Shown: positions 33,040-45,400 of the stretch, piece by piece | How positions within the stretch are numbered: position 1 is the stretch's first letter | Layout of the letters: the number at the start of each line of letters is the position of its first letter | From: Alectoria sarmentosa | Lineage: Eukaryota; Ascomycota; Lecanoromycetes; Lecanorales; Parmeliaceae | Assembly (NCBI GenBank): GCA_009733775.1 | Contig: WOGZ01000246.1 | Location: forward strand, 1 to 50,993 | DNA: 50,993 nucleotides | Direction of reading: 5' to 3' | Program-made: the position numbers and the translations under genes | The notes under the pieces: model-generated | The model's database searches: none | Told to the model about the DNA's origin: nothing | Seen by the model: only the letters and a program-made list of their open reading frames with translations

Positions 33040-33985
33040 ATGGCTTCTACACTGACCACGCGAGCTTACCCAAAGCGAAAGAGAGCTGAGATATCATACC
33101 ACGAAAGCAGCTCCGACGAGGGTGAAGTAGACGAAGATTATGATGAATCAGATCAAGTGTGTAAGGCAACAAGAAAGGTATGCCAGACATTATGCAGTCA
33201 GATCATCTCATAACCTACTCTAGAAGCTCAAAGATAGCGGGACTATTGCTTCCACCAAACCTCTCCCGAAACGCAAGATATTCCCATTCACGTCTCTCCC
33301 AGCAGAACTCAAGAACCAGATATACGCTCTAGCTCTCACGGATCCAAACGGCATTTTCCTTGTTTCCAAGACGAAACGCTACCGCCGCTCCGTTCAGCGC
33401 TCATCTGACGCCGTCAACCCTGATGGCTACAGTCGTCGAAGGCGCGGTTTCCGATTTCAAATGCAGCCTTCACCGCCATTCACCAGTGCAGCCTCACTAC
33501 CTGTCCTAAATCACAATATTCTCCTTCTCAACCGAGCAATCCATGATGAAACACAGCCCGTCCTCTACGCCGGCAATACCTTTTCCCTCGAAGATACCAC
33601 TGCTTTGCATGCATTCCTCGCTACCATTGGCTGCAAGAACCGAGCAACCCTCACCGACTTATCAATCAAAGGCTGGGGCTACACCAAAGCCCATAAAGCG
33701 CTCAACCACCCTGCCTTCACCATGCTGACTGGCGCCGTGAATCTCAGCCGCCTGCATCTCGATTGTCAAATCGCTTGGGGTGGACCCAAGAGGGTTGCAA
33801 AGCAATTCTATCGCGATGGATTTCACTGGCTGGAAGCAGTGGGTGCAGCGAGGGGGAAGTTTGATGCTGCAATTGAACTCATCGAGATCCCGGAGAGAAA
33901 CTTGAATGGTTATGGGTATGATGATCTGAGCCCGGAGGAGAAGTTGGAGGAATTCAGGACCGAGCTGCGAAAGTTGTTACGTTGA
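33040..33985 (+). CDS. F-box-like / LPAEL-motif protein
   Basis: Model: exons 33040-33177 and 33224-33985 with a 46-bp intron, 299 residues. The N-terminus has a basic YPKRKRAE patch (possible nuclear signal) and an acidic SSSDEGEVDEDYDESD stretch. Residues 66-83 (FPFTSLPAELKNQIYALA) match the short F-box-like helix common at the start of large ascomycete families. NHNILLLNRAIHDETQPVLY is the usual second block, ending in YAGNTF. The remainder (WLEAVGAARGKFDAAIELIE and a K/E-rich end) is typical of the expanded DUF-type proteins of Dothideomycetes. These are thought to act as substrate adaptors, but no partner can be named. The joint falls between two lysine codons and is well supported. Confidence 0.8.
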
Positions 33986-34714
33986 TGTTGGATCCAACCG
34001 TTATGAGGTCATTTCCTGTGGCTATTGAGACGTGCACCGGAACTCCGAAAGTCGACCGTCATGTCGAGACAGCACTTTTGCATATATCAGTCAGATAGGA
34101 AGCAATGCAGTCCAATAGAGGAAGGAAAAGGATTTATTACAATGTGAAACGTTACTAGTGAAAAGGCGCCCGTTTGGACTTTTGAACCGAGTTCACATGA
34201 TCTCGACACTAAAACGCCGTCTACAAGGTATGAGGGTACAACGCAATTATTTCGAAGCGCATATCCACGAAAGACGGAAATACACAAAAACATGTGTTGC
34301 AAAGTCATCCTGGACAGCGGAACAAAGAAGAAGCAGTAAACAATCTCGACACTAAGCCAGCAAATAATGAGCATCACTCACCATTGAACATCAAGAGTAA
34401 AGCCCACCTACCTAAAACACGACGATTCAACCCCCATCTCCTTTGCTTTATACCACTTATTATCCGCCAGCATAAGAACCCATCACCGACCATGCCTGAC
34501 TTGCTTCATGCCCCTAAACCGAGTTGTGACTTCCCCTTTGGCTTGTCTCTGTTGATCGTCAACGGTGTGATGTGTGGTACTATATCGTCATCATACTGTC
34601 AGCGGTATTTCTTTCATTTGGAGTAGCTAAAAGAGAATCATTGTCTGTTCATACTCGTGTTTCAAATGTAGTTTGGTACGAGCGTGAATAGAATACTGCA
34701 ACTACCAAGAAAGA
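33986..34714. other. Intergenic spacer between convergent genes
   Basis: About 730 bp with short overlapping frames only. It may include the 3' UTRs of the flanking genes and, at its right edge, a possible extra terminal exon of the lipid-anchored repeat protein. Confidence 0.45.
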
Positions 34715-35266
34715 TCACTCACATACATCATGTCTAAAATCCCCCTTCTGGCTCGGAGGATATAAACCATATCCGCTTTGATTTGCCCGTTTGGGCGCTC
34801 CTATCTCATTGAGCGGTCTAAACTGATACGGCGCCTTTGGTACAGCAGCAGCCGCTTGTCTGCGTCGCTGGGACTGGAGCTGAGCTTGCGGTCTTGATTT
34901 CGATTTCCCTCGAGGCGGATCAGTCGCCCGTCCTATCTCGTTGAGCGGTTTGAATTGGTACGGCGTTTTCGGTTTCGCAGCTTTTACTCGTTTGGATTCT
35001 TGAAGTGCAGTCTCCTTCATCTGCAGTCGATGGGCGCTCTCGGACTTTTGCGTGCTGGCGAAAATCGGATTCTCATCCAGCATCCTGCCGTAGCGGCTGG
35101 CGAATTCTTGTTCAGGAGTAGGGCCTGAGGCGATCGGGTGGTGTGGAAGGGGGCGAAAGGGTAGGGATTCGAGGTAGGGATATGAGAGAGGAATGAGGGG
35201 AATGGGTTTGGATGGTTTGGAGAGTTTGCGGGTGGATTTGGAGGGTTTGGAAGTGGAACAACCCAT
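34715..35266 (-). CDS. Predicted N-myristoylated protein with repeated PYQF-PLNEIG motif
   Basis: This single open frame has 183 residues. The start MGCSTSKPSK fits an N-myristoylation consensus (Gly2, Ser6) with Cys3 as a possible palmitoylation site and nearby lysines, which suggests a membrane-tethered protein. After a P-rich segment and a charged helix-like part (EFASRYGRMLDENPIFASTQ), the motif PYQF(K/R)PLNEIG appears twice, at 102-112 and 146-156, separated by a basic Q/R/A-rich linker. I recognise no family. The 3' end is uncertain: GTATGT overlaps the last codons on the minus strand and could be a splice donor to a short further exon. It is followed, in the same orientation, by no other gene. 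Confidence 0.65.
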   Translation of the reverse strand: MGCSTSKPSKSTRKLSKPSKPIPLIPLSYPYLESLPFRPLPHHPIASGPTPEQEFASRYGRMLDENPIFASTQKSESAHRLQMKETALQESKRVKAAKPKTPYQFKPLNEIGRATDPPRGKSKSRPQAQLQSQRRRQAAAAVPKAPYQFRPLNEIGAPKRANQSGYGLYPPSQKGDFRHDVCE

Positions 35267-35689
35267 TGTGTGGGTGTTTGGTGTGTATGAGTGGGTTATG
35301 TTTTGTACCTGTAAGGGAGAGAATGGTGATGATGTTGGGTTCGATCTGGGTGGATATTATGAGCGAGACATGAGAGGCAATGGCACGCATTCACTGCCTT
35401 TGGCCATCTGGTATTGTTGTCTGTCCTTTCATGTGTTTGTAAAGTCCCTTGTCTTTGACCGGCATGCAAGATTGCTGGCTTTGAGGATGAAATGCGCATT
35501 GTCGTTTCTTTATTAACGACCTTTCTCTCGTAACCAGTAGACAAGGAAATGGTTGGAACGAAAGAAAGGGAGGATAAAATATTTGAAGACGGTAATGATT
35601 ATTCATAATTTGAGAGAATATGTACAGTGGTATCAATTGAGCAGAACGTGTCCAGCCCTGTAATATACGCGATCCTTCTGATTAGTCCA
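35267..35689. other. Intergenic region between two minus-strand genes
   Basis: About 420 bp separate the stop of the MFS gene from the start of the lipid-anchored repeat protein. It should hold the MFS 3' UTR and the next gene's promoter. No further gene is supported. Confidence 0.5.
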
Positions 35690-37462
35690 TTAGTCGTATG
35701 TGTCGACACTCTTTTCACTATCAACAACAGGGTCATTCTTCTCATCCACTTCACCCTTTTCAACCTCAGCTTGCTTCTTAGGAGGCTTGATGTTCTTCCA
35801 TTCGATGCAAAGAGCTCCGATGATGGAAAAGCAGGACATTGCCACTGCCACGGTGTACGTCTTTGTAAGAGCTCCATTGTAGGCGACAATCACTCCATGG
35901 AGATTGGACGGGTCCACAACATGTCGTATGTCGGTAGCACCAGTGTTGACGACAACAGCAGGACTGATGCCAGCAACACTCTTCAACCCATTGACGAGTC
36001 GATTGGTGAAGACGCTTTGTCCAATGGAGACAAAGACAGCGCCACCCAGTTGTTGACAAAACATGACCAGGGCGATACCAATCGGGGCATCCTTTCTAGG
36101 CAGAACGGCTTGCGCAGCCAAAGAAGCCTGTTGCATGCCCATACCCAAGCCAAAGCCAAAGACGAATTGATATCCAATCCACTTCTGATGCATAGTGTCT
36201 GGTGTCCATGTAGTGATGAGACCGGCACCAATAGACATAATGACACTGCTGGCAATCATAAAGGGTGTATAGTATCCAATCCTGGTGACTAGGAAGCCGG
36301 CACAGATACTCGAGACGACGAGGGAGAGGATCAAAGGAAGGGTGTCGATGCCGGATTTGAGGGCGTTGACGTCTTTGATAGCCTGGAGCCAGATTGGAAT
36401 GTAATAGACGAGAGTCATCATGGCTGAACCGACACAGAATTGCGACCACATACCAGCGGCTATACTCCGTTGTGTAAATATTCTCGGAGGGACAGTTGCG
36501 GTCTCCCCCTTCCAGATCTGAACGCCGATGAAGACTGATATACAGATGACAAAGAGTACCAATAGGGCAATGATTCGTCCGTTGCCCCAAGCGTAGGTTG
36601 ATCCACCCCATTGCAGAGCCAACAAAAGACAGACAATTCCCGAGACGAAAAAGAGCGTTCCTATCGGGTCAAGCTGTAGTATCTGCTGTCTCCAAGGCGT
36701 GCCAGCTTTCTTGGCTTTTGGTATCTTAAGGATCAAGATCAGGATGATTATAGCGACACCGCCGACGGGAAGATTGATATAGAAGCACCATCTCCAAGAC
36801 ACTTTTGTTGTAAAGACTCCACCCAATAGAGGCCCAATGACAGAGGACACACCAAAGACTGCGCCTATTAATCCTTGTAGAATTGGTCGCTGGTGAAGGG
36901 GCACGAGGCTGATGATGATGATGATTGCTCCGGAAAAGATGCCAGAGGAACCGGCCCCAGCTATTGCACGGCCAACGATGAAAACAATAGAGTTGGGAGC
37001 AGCCCCACAGATTGCAGACCCGATTTCAAAGACGCCGATAGCGCAGAGAAAGACCCACTTGGGATTGTAGAAAGTGTAGACTCGGCCCATGAGGAGTTGG
37101 AAAGAGCATGTAGTGAGCATGTAGACGCTGCCGTACCATCCAACATCATTGAGGGAGTGGAATTCATCGGTGATGGTAGGAATAGCGGTTGCGATGATTG
37201 TGCGGTCCTGATGAGATTAGTACTGAGTTTGGAGGCACTGGAGGGATAATACCAGGGCGACAAGGAAAAAGGCGAGGTAGAGGGCAATGGCACTGGGGAT
37301 GAGCTTCTTGAGGGTCGGGTATTCTGGTTCTGCCTCTGACTGATTTGTTTTTGCAAGAGTGAGTTCCGCAGCTTCGACCCGTGACTCTTGTATATTTTCA
37401 GCCATTGCCTCTTGGTTTTCGGGATATGGAATGGCAGGCTCCATATTGTCCTCTTTCTCCAT
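35690..37462 (-). CDS. DHA2-family (14-TM) MFS drug:H+ antiporter
   Basis: Model on the minus strand: exons 37462-37253 and 37207-35690 with a 45-bp intron (TACTAAT branch), 575 residues. A 50-residue acidic N-terminus leads into the first span. Splicing restores LDRTIIATAIPTITDEF, the DHA2 signature at the end of TM1. Further motifs are GRVYTFYNPKWVFL (motif A-like), GRAIAGAGSSGIFSG (motif B), GAVFGVSSVIGPLLGG (antiporter motif C) and FYINLPVGG. Fourteen spans are likely from the hydropathy of the translation. The C-terminus is charged and cytosolic. Relatives export fungal toxins, antifungals and secondary metabolites by proton exchange at the plasma membrane. No biosynthetic core gene lies beside it, so the cargo is unknown. 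Confidence 0.94.
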
Positions 37463-38390
37463 TCTTAGGTAGGCAGGTAGGGTATGGTGGAGAGGCTGGT
37501 CGATTTGGCGTGTTGACTCTGATCAGGTGGAGGGGTGAGTTCAGGATTAAGGTAGGTTGGATCGAGTGATGCGGGTGAGGTGATTGAGTGGGACACATAA
37601 CGAAAGGATGGAGGGAGAGGGCGAGCAGGTCTCTATATTGATATTGGATTGGCATCGCTTCCAATGTATGGATTGAAGTGGAAAGGTTTCGGTATCGGCA
37701 TTGGAAAGGTGTCCGTACTTGGATGGTCAAGTCGTATTCGTGTCGCACTCGCTCGGCCTTTTCATGTCCGGACCAGGGACCGGGATTATGCGGGAGCGGA
37801 ACATTCCGAGATCCTCGTTTGCTTGATTCTCTAAAATGGTAACATTAAACAGCCAACAAGTTCAAAGTCTTTTTAATTATTTTCCCCGACACATGCACTT
37901 CTGTGGATTACATGTAATGAAAACGCAGTCGCTCAACCGTGACTAACCACCGAATAGAGGTATCCCACTTGACAAAGTCGTAAAACTGTGGTGGAACATG
38001 GATGGTATTTGAAGGTGCCGAGGACAACCTTATCGATTTCAGTCGAGCTCGAGCACCCCCAATTGGAGCCAACCGAGCCTTGGAGGTACATGGATCAAAA
38101 AGGGGTGTTTGCGACAAATGTCCATCTCCGATAACAGGGACAACTTTACAAGGCTTTTCAGTGATACGATTGTGAATTAACGCGTGCGGCTATGCATCTT
38201 GAGCATCTGGTCAGCCGCACTTAAACACCTCGCAAGGCAGTCGGAAAAGTCAACTCCGACGGAAGCACTTAGGAGGGAATAGCCGTTCCAGAGAATTAGC
38301 CTCCCACGCACTGAAGTCGAACTATCAAGTTCGCGTGCCTAGTTGTCCATCTCCTTTGCCATCTACTTGACTTTCATTCCTTTACTATCC
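37463..38390. other. Divergent intergenic region (MFS / secreted-protein genes)
   Basis: About 930 bp between divergent starts, large for this window. It probably contains both promoters. A CGG-N11-CCG element lies at 38242-38258. No gene is supported. Confidence 0.5.
38242..38258. promoter_or_regulatory. Candidate Zn2Cys6 factor site (CGG-N11-CCG)
   Basis: CGG and CCG face each other across exactly 11 bases, 132 bp upstream of the chosen ATG at 38391. This spacing is that of Gal4-type binuclear zinc-cluster sites. A single match of six fixed bases can easily arise by chance. Confidence 0.3.
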
Positions 38391-39594
38391 ATGACCATGT
38401 TGTTCCCGTCTCCTTATTTGGCGGTATTCTTTATGGATACGGACTTTGTCATATCGCTAGCACTAAACAACCCAGACACTCCAATCACTTTGACCGAAAC
38501 CACATCGCTTGTCCAATATTTAAACGCCTCGACTGTTGACAACTCCACCATCACGGGACTGAATCCAATCCCATCCAAATTTCTCACTATACCAAAGATC
38601 GAGTGTGATGATGATCGATTTGGCGAACCCCCGGTTGCTAGTTGCAAAAACGCCATTGCTGAAATTCCACAAGATCCGGCTACTGTTATCAGGGACCCGA
38701 ATCGTAGCTACGGTCCGCGCGGCGAGGGTACTTGGGATGTCAACCTTCCAAAACGTTATATTAGCTGTGCGTCATCACCCTTGTCTCTTTTCATTTGGTT
38801 GATACTTGATAGCGGATGGGCAGTGCATCATTGATCTTACTCAGACGTCGACACCTTCTCACGTAAGAAACAATGACCTGCTCGCCGTCGCAACTATAAT
38901 CCAGGATGAGTGCGTGGAGGGAGATACGCCTCCTTGTACGTTTCAAAACTGTCTTGACGTTGCCTTTGTATATCCTTGAAGCAATAATCTTCCTAAAGCC
39001 TGTCTTCACTGAGATCCTGGATCAAAGGATACTAACTCTAGCCTTACAGGGGGCGGACAAGGCATTGATATGGGTACGCCAATCGAAGAAAAGGAAGTAC
39101 ACATGCTGACATATCCAGCCGAAGAAAACAACTTCCAACTGACCATGAAATCCTACAGTCCACCTTTCATAAGGTGCTCCAACACTGCTCCAGCAGCACG
39201 CCCCGTCTCTACATCGTGTCAGGTCATCATCAACACCATGAAAGCATCAGTAGATCTGACAACATTTGGGGCTGTCGGAATCTTTGGTGTAGAAGAATAC
39301 CTCCCGCAGGTGTTGACTGAGCGTGAGCATGTTCATTACTATTCTATAATATGACTCTAATGATTTCAGCAACGGGGAAATGTTCCTTCACGGTTGATAC
39401 AACGGCTCCGGATGATGCTGCGTCTTGGTACGATTTGTGGCAAGCGGCTGTGGCGTTGGATGGCATGTGCGCCAGAACTGGCAGGGCAGGTAAATCGCGA
39501 TTTCTAGGTGAGTATGCGGTGGTTTGGTTTGAATGGGGAGCTTATCGGTCTCTTAGGCATAGGTCGGAAGCTAGTTATGGAGATGAAGAAGTAG
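38391..39594 (+). CDS. Possible secreted cysteine-containing protein, function unknown
   Basis: Model: exons 38391-38766, 38813-38935, 39050-39322, 39370-39507 and 39557-39594, 315 residues; introns of 46, 114, 47 and 49 bp, the second with an ACTAAC branch. The joints restore conserved-looking text: IPKIECDDDRFGEPPVASC and SYGPRGEGTWDVNLPKRYIS, then DGQCIIDLTQT, CVEGDTPP, a TGKCSFTVDTT core and ASWYDLWQAAVALDGMC. Paired cysteines and the hydrophobic start (MTMLFPSPYLAVFF) suggest an extracellular protein, but the signal is weak and the start could be the ATG at 38397 or 38433; an in-frame stop lies just upstream at 38340-38342. It resembles a lineage-limited ascomycete family of unnamed secreted proteins. 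Exon 5 is short and the least certain. Confidence 0.65.
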
Positions 39595-42194
39595 AAACCG
39601 CCTGGTCCAGATCCTCGTCTGCAAAGGGAGATGCTGGACTCATTGTCTTTGATTGAAGTTCATTCACAGATGGTCTGTCGTTAGGCGGAGTGATTATGGA
39701 TGTTTTAATTATGCCAATGTGTATGCAAATCAACTTCTTCTACACCACCAAGCGAGTACAGAAAGAATGGAATTTCGAACGCTTTGGCGAGAACATGATG
39801 AAAGGAAATGTCAGACTGCATTATTGACAAAGCAATCCAAATCAAAAGCGGAATAAAGACCACCGCTGAGGCATCTGACAATCCATACACCCCTGCCAAA
39901 ACATAAAGCGCATACCCCCATCCTCGAAACACAGTACTTTATGAGCTGGGCTCGTGGATATTGGAAGACGATGATGATTTGTAATGATGGAGAGAACAAT
40001 ACGGAGAATCGGGCTCCGGCAGATGACCTGCATTCTCTAGAGTCCCTTTCCTGGCCTTTGTCTTAGGGTACCAGCCCTACGCTCTAAATCACACCAAGCC
40101 CATCGGTGAATTACCCATAATTGAGCGCCGGGACATCATTGCAAAAGATACCTCGCAATCCTTCCTCTAGCCATCCTAAGATCTTGCATCTTGGCCCCTC
40201 TCGTCCAATTCAGCCTCTCAGTTTCGGGGAATACGAAGGAATGCAGACGATGGGTGAGGTTTGCCTGAACTCCAACCATGTGGTAGGTCTGATCTGTCCT
40301 CCACGGGCCTGGCATTCGATACTAATATTCGTGGTACAGATCCTGAATCAACAATCATTCAAATCCTCAGTTGACCTTTCTCCTCATCCTCATAATCATC
40401 ATCCACCTCATCAGGTACATACACCAATGAAGCAGCCGGACAGCTCAAGGAGAGGCACAACTGGATATCCCAGGGGTGTGACCAAGCGAAGGAGCAATAC
40501 TACGTCCAGGGCAATACCTACAAAGGCATGGGAGCTTGGTGGAGGAAGGCTGGCATGGACTGAGACAACGGATGGTGCATATTGCCCGTTAAGTTGACCT
40601 CTGAACTCCGCATCTCTCGAGAGGATGACCAATTCCATCCCTCAGGGAGTATCAAATTTGTCTCTGTTTATCTGGTGCTGCTCTTTTCTCGACTCCTGCC
40701 TTGTCTGTTCCGGTCATGATCCAGTATGAATCCAGGCTGGACACCATCATGAAGCTTGTGGATGGATGGAGTCACTTCATGCCAAAATCAGCCCAAGAAG
40801 GAGGAAAGCAGGGGGATAAAAGGAGAAAGCGAAGATGGATGGAATGAGATGCGGCATTGATGTCTTTGGATACATTGAAACTACGCGCCCGCATTGCCTA
40901 ATCAGATTATCCCACATCCCATGCTACTGGCCATTCCATTGTCACTTCATTTTCAGCGTTCCATCTACTTCATATACTACTCGTGTGGCAGAAGACCTTC
41001 AACCCAACATCACATGGCTCAACGTGACTGACTGACCATTTCTGGGACTTTATTGGGTTACATCGCATGTAGACAGTGAGGTGTTCAGTACAAGTCCTCC
41101 TCAATTCCAGCGGTGTGCCTGTCAGCATGGATTGACCGCTCGGATTGTCCACTACGGATGCACAACTCTATCCATCAACGCGCCAACCGCTTGTATCCTG
41201 CCTTGCGTATTCCACCGTCGCGTTGCCATCCTCCCGGCTGCTGCAACCAAAGCCAAGTGACGCAGAGGCGTTATGAGGCTAGGTATGGTGGTATCCATGT
41301 ATGACCATTGGTATTCTGGCACGGCTGTTAGTGGGTGCAAAGGCCCGTAGTTGCGCTAGAGGGTGAACTCGCATCAGCTTCGGATTGTGTATAGAGGTAC
41401 TGGGGTGTGTCCGTACCGACGCCATGGTCTGAATCGAATGCAGTGGAATAGTCAAAGTGCTTTGGAGTGAGGGGTGCCTTGTGAGTCTGATGGAAAGGAG
41501 GAGTCTGATGGTGGATGCGTTTCCTAACAATGTAGGATCGAGTCGACTGTGATGGGCTGCATTGGGGTTGGCAGTGGCGACAACTTGATCAAGGGTAGCG
41601 AAAGGCTGACAATGTTAGGCAAGGCGCACAGCGATACTCCATCATGTCGCGGATCATTACCAAACGAAAAGAACGCCGCGATTGAATCGACTGGATCTAG
41701 GTGAGAAATCATCGAATAGAGATGGAGGGCGGAATACTGTGCGACCGTAATGTTTCGGCGTAATGTTTCGGCGTAGCTTCGGGCACAACGGAACTTGCCA
41801 GTCCCGACTGACCGGGCGAGGAAAATGTGCCTTCCCGGTCGGAAACCGACGCAAAAATTGCTGTCACAACCAAGACACCTCCTGCCACTTCTAACCCTGA
41901 CTTGAACAGAGGAGCTTCCTCAGCACAGAACTTCAACCGCCGTTAAATGTATTGCCTTCCACTCTGCGTCCATCTCGTGCGTTGAATGCTGTGCACATAG
42001 AATCCCATGATGTATTGCACCACTTGGTGTGAATCTGTCCGACTGCCTTTGTGTGCGTATTGGTTGAGGTGGTCGCGCACGCAGTGGGAATGCCTCTTTC
42101 CATTTGAAAAATCCTGAAAGTGACTTTTCTCATACATGCATTTGTGCGGTTATTTGTTTGAAGTTGTGTGCCCAAATGAATGTGCCTTCCTCAA
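39595..42194. other. Gene-poor right flank of the gene block
   Basis: About 2.6 kb with many short frames on both strands, none with a recognisable product or a good ATG-to-stop structure. A small TAATGTTTCGGCG duplication lies at about 41748-41774. It may contain decayed coding sequence; I cannot support a gene. Confidence 0.45.
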
Positions 42195-42380
42195 AGTCAA
42201 CCATCATTCCTACCTTTTTTGGATATACTTTGACAAGCGCCGGATATTGGAATTAGCTTGCCTCTGTTTTTCATAAATACCTCCTGGGGTGGTGCAAAAA
42301 AAGCCTAATGGAGGTGGGTGGGTAGGGGAGGTATGGGTGGTAGGTCTCGTAGGGGGTACCCTATATTTTGGGATATAGAG
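42195..42380 (-). repeat. Inverted repeat bracketing the gene block, right copy
   Basis: This is the reverse complement of 18345-18515: GGCGCTTG/CAAGCGCC, the GAATTAGCTTGCCTCTG segment, AAAAAAAGCC and the GTAGGGGGTACCCTA end are all shared. GGGTGGGTAGGGGAGG inside is a G-quadruplex-prone stretch. Confidence 0.85.
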
Positions 42381-42479
42381 TAGATACAGAGTAGGTAGAT
42401 GTGGAGTAGAGGTGTGTAGCTATCGAATGACAGTATTATGAAGATCATAAGTGACCTTGTCGTCGTTGTGGCCATGGTG

Positions 42480-45400
42480 TAGGCAGGCTACGGAGGGTGG
42501 GAATACGTGGGAGGAGGGTTGGGATGGTGGAGCAGCCTCAATGCCGAGGAGGAAGACAACATGACGAGGCAGTTATTGATAGACTGGGATGAGGGCGTGG
42601 AGTGGTTGGGTTCGTAGAAGTTCGCTGCGTTGGTGGTGGTGATCCCACGGGCAATGGTACAAAGGTCTACGCTGACACTGTTGACAGCTGCTTGAGTGCT
42701 TCAACTATACTACATCCCAATCCAACCTGCAGCAGTGGCTCATACACAGGGATGAGGGAGTGGAGTTGGCTCAGTTCGTACAACTTCGCTCTGTTGGTGG
42801 TGACGGATCCATCCCACGGGCAAGGTCAACAAAGGTCTACGCTGACACTGTTGACGCTGCTTGAGAGCTTCAACCATACTACATCACAGTCCAATCTGCA
42901 GCAGTGGCTTATACACAGGGATGAGGGCGTGGAGTTGGCTGAGACCGTACAGCTTCGCTCTGTTGGTGGTGGTGGATCCATCCCACAGGCAATCGGTCTA
43001 CAAAGCTCTACGCTGACACTGTTGACAGCTGCTTGAGTGCTTCAACCATGCTACATCACGATTTGACCTTCAGGTGCTAATAGAGGGCTTGGAGTGGTGG
43101 CAGGTCGCACACTTTGGCAGTAAGCTGCTTCATCATCTACATCACGATCTGACGGCCAGTTGCTCATAGAAGGCTTGGAGTGGTAGCACCTCATAGACTT
43201 TGGCAGTGAGCTGCTTCATCATCCAAATCACGATCTGACCTCTATTTGCTCATCAGAGGGTCTGGAGTGTGGCAGGTCGCAGACTTTGACAGTGAGCTGC
43301 TCCATCCCCACGGGCGCAATGCGTTGACATCCACCTTCCACTAACCAGACGAGCATCAAGGATTCTGCTCTCCCACGTTGACTCCACAGTGCTAAGCGTG
43401 CCAGGAACAGAGGTCCGGTGATGGAGAGGGGCAGCATACTTATCTTGGTGGCTGGCTGACATTGCTGCCAGCTGATTGAGTCCTCCAAGCATACTCCACC
43501 ACGATCTGACCTCCAGTTGCTCATCAGAGGGCTTGGAGTGGAAGGATTGTGCTCTCCCACGTTGACTTCACAGTGCTAAGCGTGCCAGGAACAGAGGACC
43601 GGTGATGGAGAGGGGCAGCATACTTATCTTGGTGGCTGGCTGACATTGTTGCCAGCTGATTGAGTCCTCCAACAATACCTCATCACCATCTGACCTCCAA
43701 TTGCTCATGAGGGGATTTGGAGTGGTGCAGATCGCAGACTTTGGCAGTGAGCTGTCCATCCCAGGGTGCAATGCATTGACATCCACCGACCACTAACCAG
43801 ACGGGCATCAAGGCAATACTGTTCCCATGCCAATCGTACAACGTCGACCGTATAAGAAAAAGAGGAATGGCTGTGAAGAGAGGCTACATACTTGTCGGTG
43901 GCTGGGGTGCAACCTCATCATGCCGGCAAACGTCACGCACTGCTGCAGCAACCGCTGGGAATTGAACATGTTGATCGAAGAGGGACTGGGAGTGGTGCAG
44001 ATCGCAGACTTTGGCAGTGAGCTGTCCATCCCCACGGTGCCATGAATGAACATTGGTTGACCACCAAACAGCTGGCATCATGGCAATACTTCTCTCGTGC
44101 TCAATGCTACAACATCAAACGGATGAAGAACGGATGTTTGACCATGAAGAGAGGCTACATACTTGTCGGTGGCTGGGGTGTAACCTCATCATGCCGGCAA
44201 ACGTCACGCACTCCTGCTGCGACCGCTGGGAACTGAAGGTGCTGATCGGAGAGGGACTTGGAGTGTTGCAGGTTGCAGATCCTGGCAGTGAGCTGTCCAT
44301 CATTCCCACGGCAATGCATGAACACCGACTAATCACAAGACGGCGGGCATCAAGGCAACACTTGTTTCGTGTTCACTCGTATGACGTCGGCTGAATAGGA
44401 ACAGAGGACGATGAAGAGAAGCTACATACTTGTATTGGAATGACGTGCAATCTCACTATGAAGGGACTTGGAGTGGTGCAGGTCGCAGACATTGCATTGA
44501 GCTGCTCCATCATCCCACGGGCGCAATGCAACAGCAGTGACGGCCACCAGACAGCAGGTATCCAGGATTGTATTCATCCATCTTGAGTCAGAGAGGGACT
44601 TTGAGTGGTGCAGGTTGCAGACTCTGGCAGTAAGCTCCATCATCCCACGGGTCAATGCATGAACATTGATATCCACCAACCTGACGAGCATCAAGACAAC
44701 ACTTTTCTCGTGGTCAATCCTACAACGTCGATCGTGCGAGGAACAGGTCTGGCGATAGGGAGAAGTTGCATGATTCGTGTGGCTGGCCTACAGCTTCACT
44801 ATGCAGGTGAACTCACCCACTCCTACTGCAACCACTGGCATCCGAAAGAGTCGCCGAAGGAATGTGCTTTGCTTGCTATACCCACCATGTGACGGTCAGG
44901 AGTGCCTGCCTTCAACACGGTGGTCATGCCCCTGCTCCATTCCTACAGGCGCATGCATTGACATCCACCAATCTGACGGCATCAAGGCTATACTGTTCCC
45001 TTGTTCAATCATACAACGTTGACAGTGTGAGAAACAGAGGTCCGGCAATGGAGAGACGCTGCATGATTCGTGATGACTGGACACTACCTCATGCAGGTGA
45101 CGCACTCCTACTACATCCGCTGGAATCCAATGGAGCAGCCAAAGGACCGGCTCTGCTTGCTTACCCTCCAATGTAACCGGCAGGAGTGCCTGTGCTTTCA
45201 AGACGTCGGTCACTGCTCATCCGACAAGGGTGTGGCGACACTCGAATCACCGGCTGCCAAACGAGACTTCAACAACTCAAGTTGGTGTTTAACCTCCGGC
45301 AATCGTTTACTCAACGTCGACTATGATGCTGGGTTGATGTCTCCAATGCTCCGGGTGAACCTATGCCGATAATATGGTTGCGACCGGCGGTTCTATACAT

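Noticed and set aside
22032..39594. A classical secondary-metabolite gene cluster
   Set aside because: There is an MFS exporter but no polyketide synthase, peptide synthetase, terpene cyclase or P450 in the window.
40121..40597. 158-codon plus-strand open frame
   Set aside because: It begins with TTG, is low complexity in its second half, and lacks any recognised motif.
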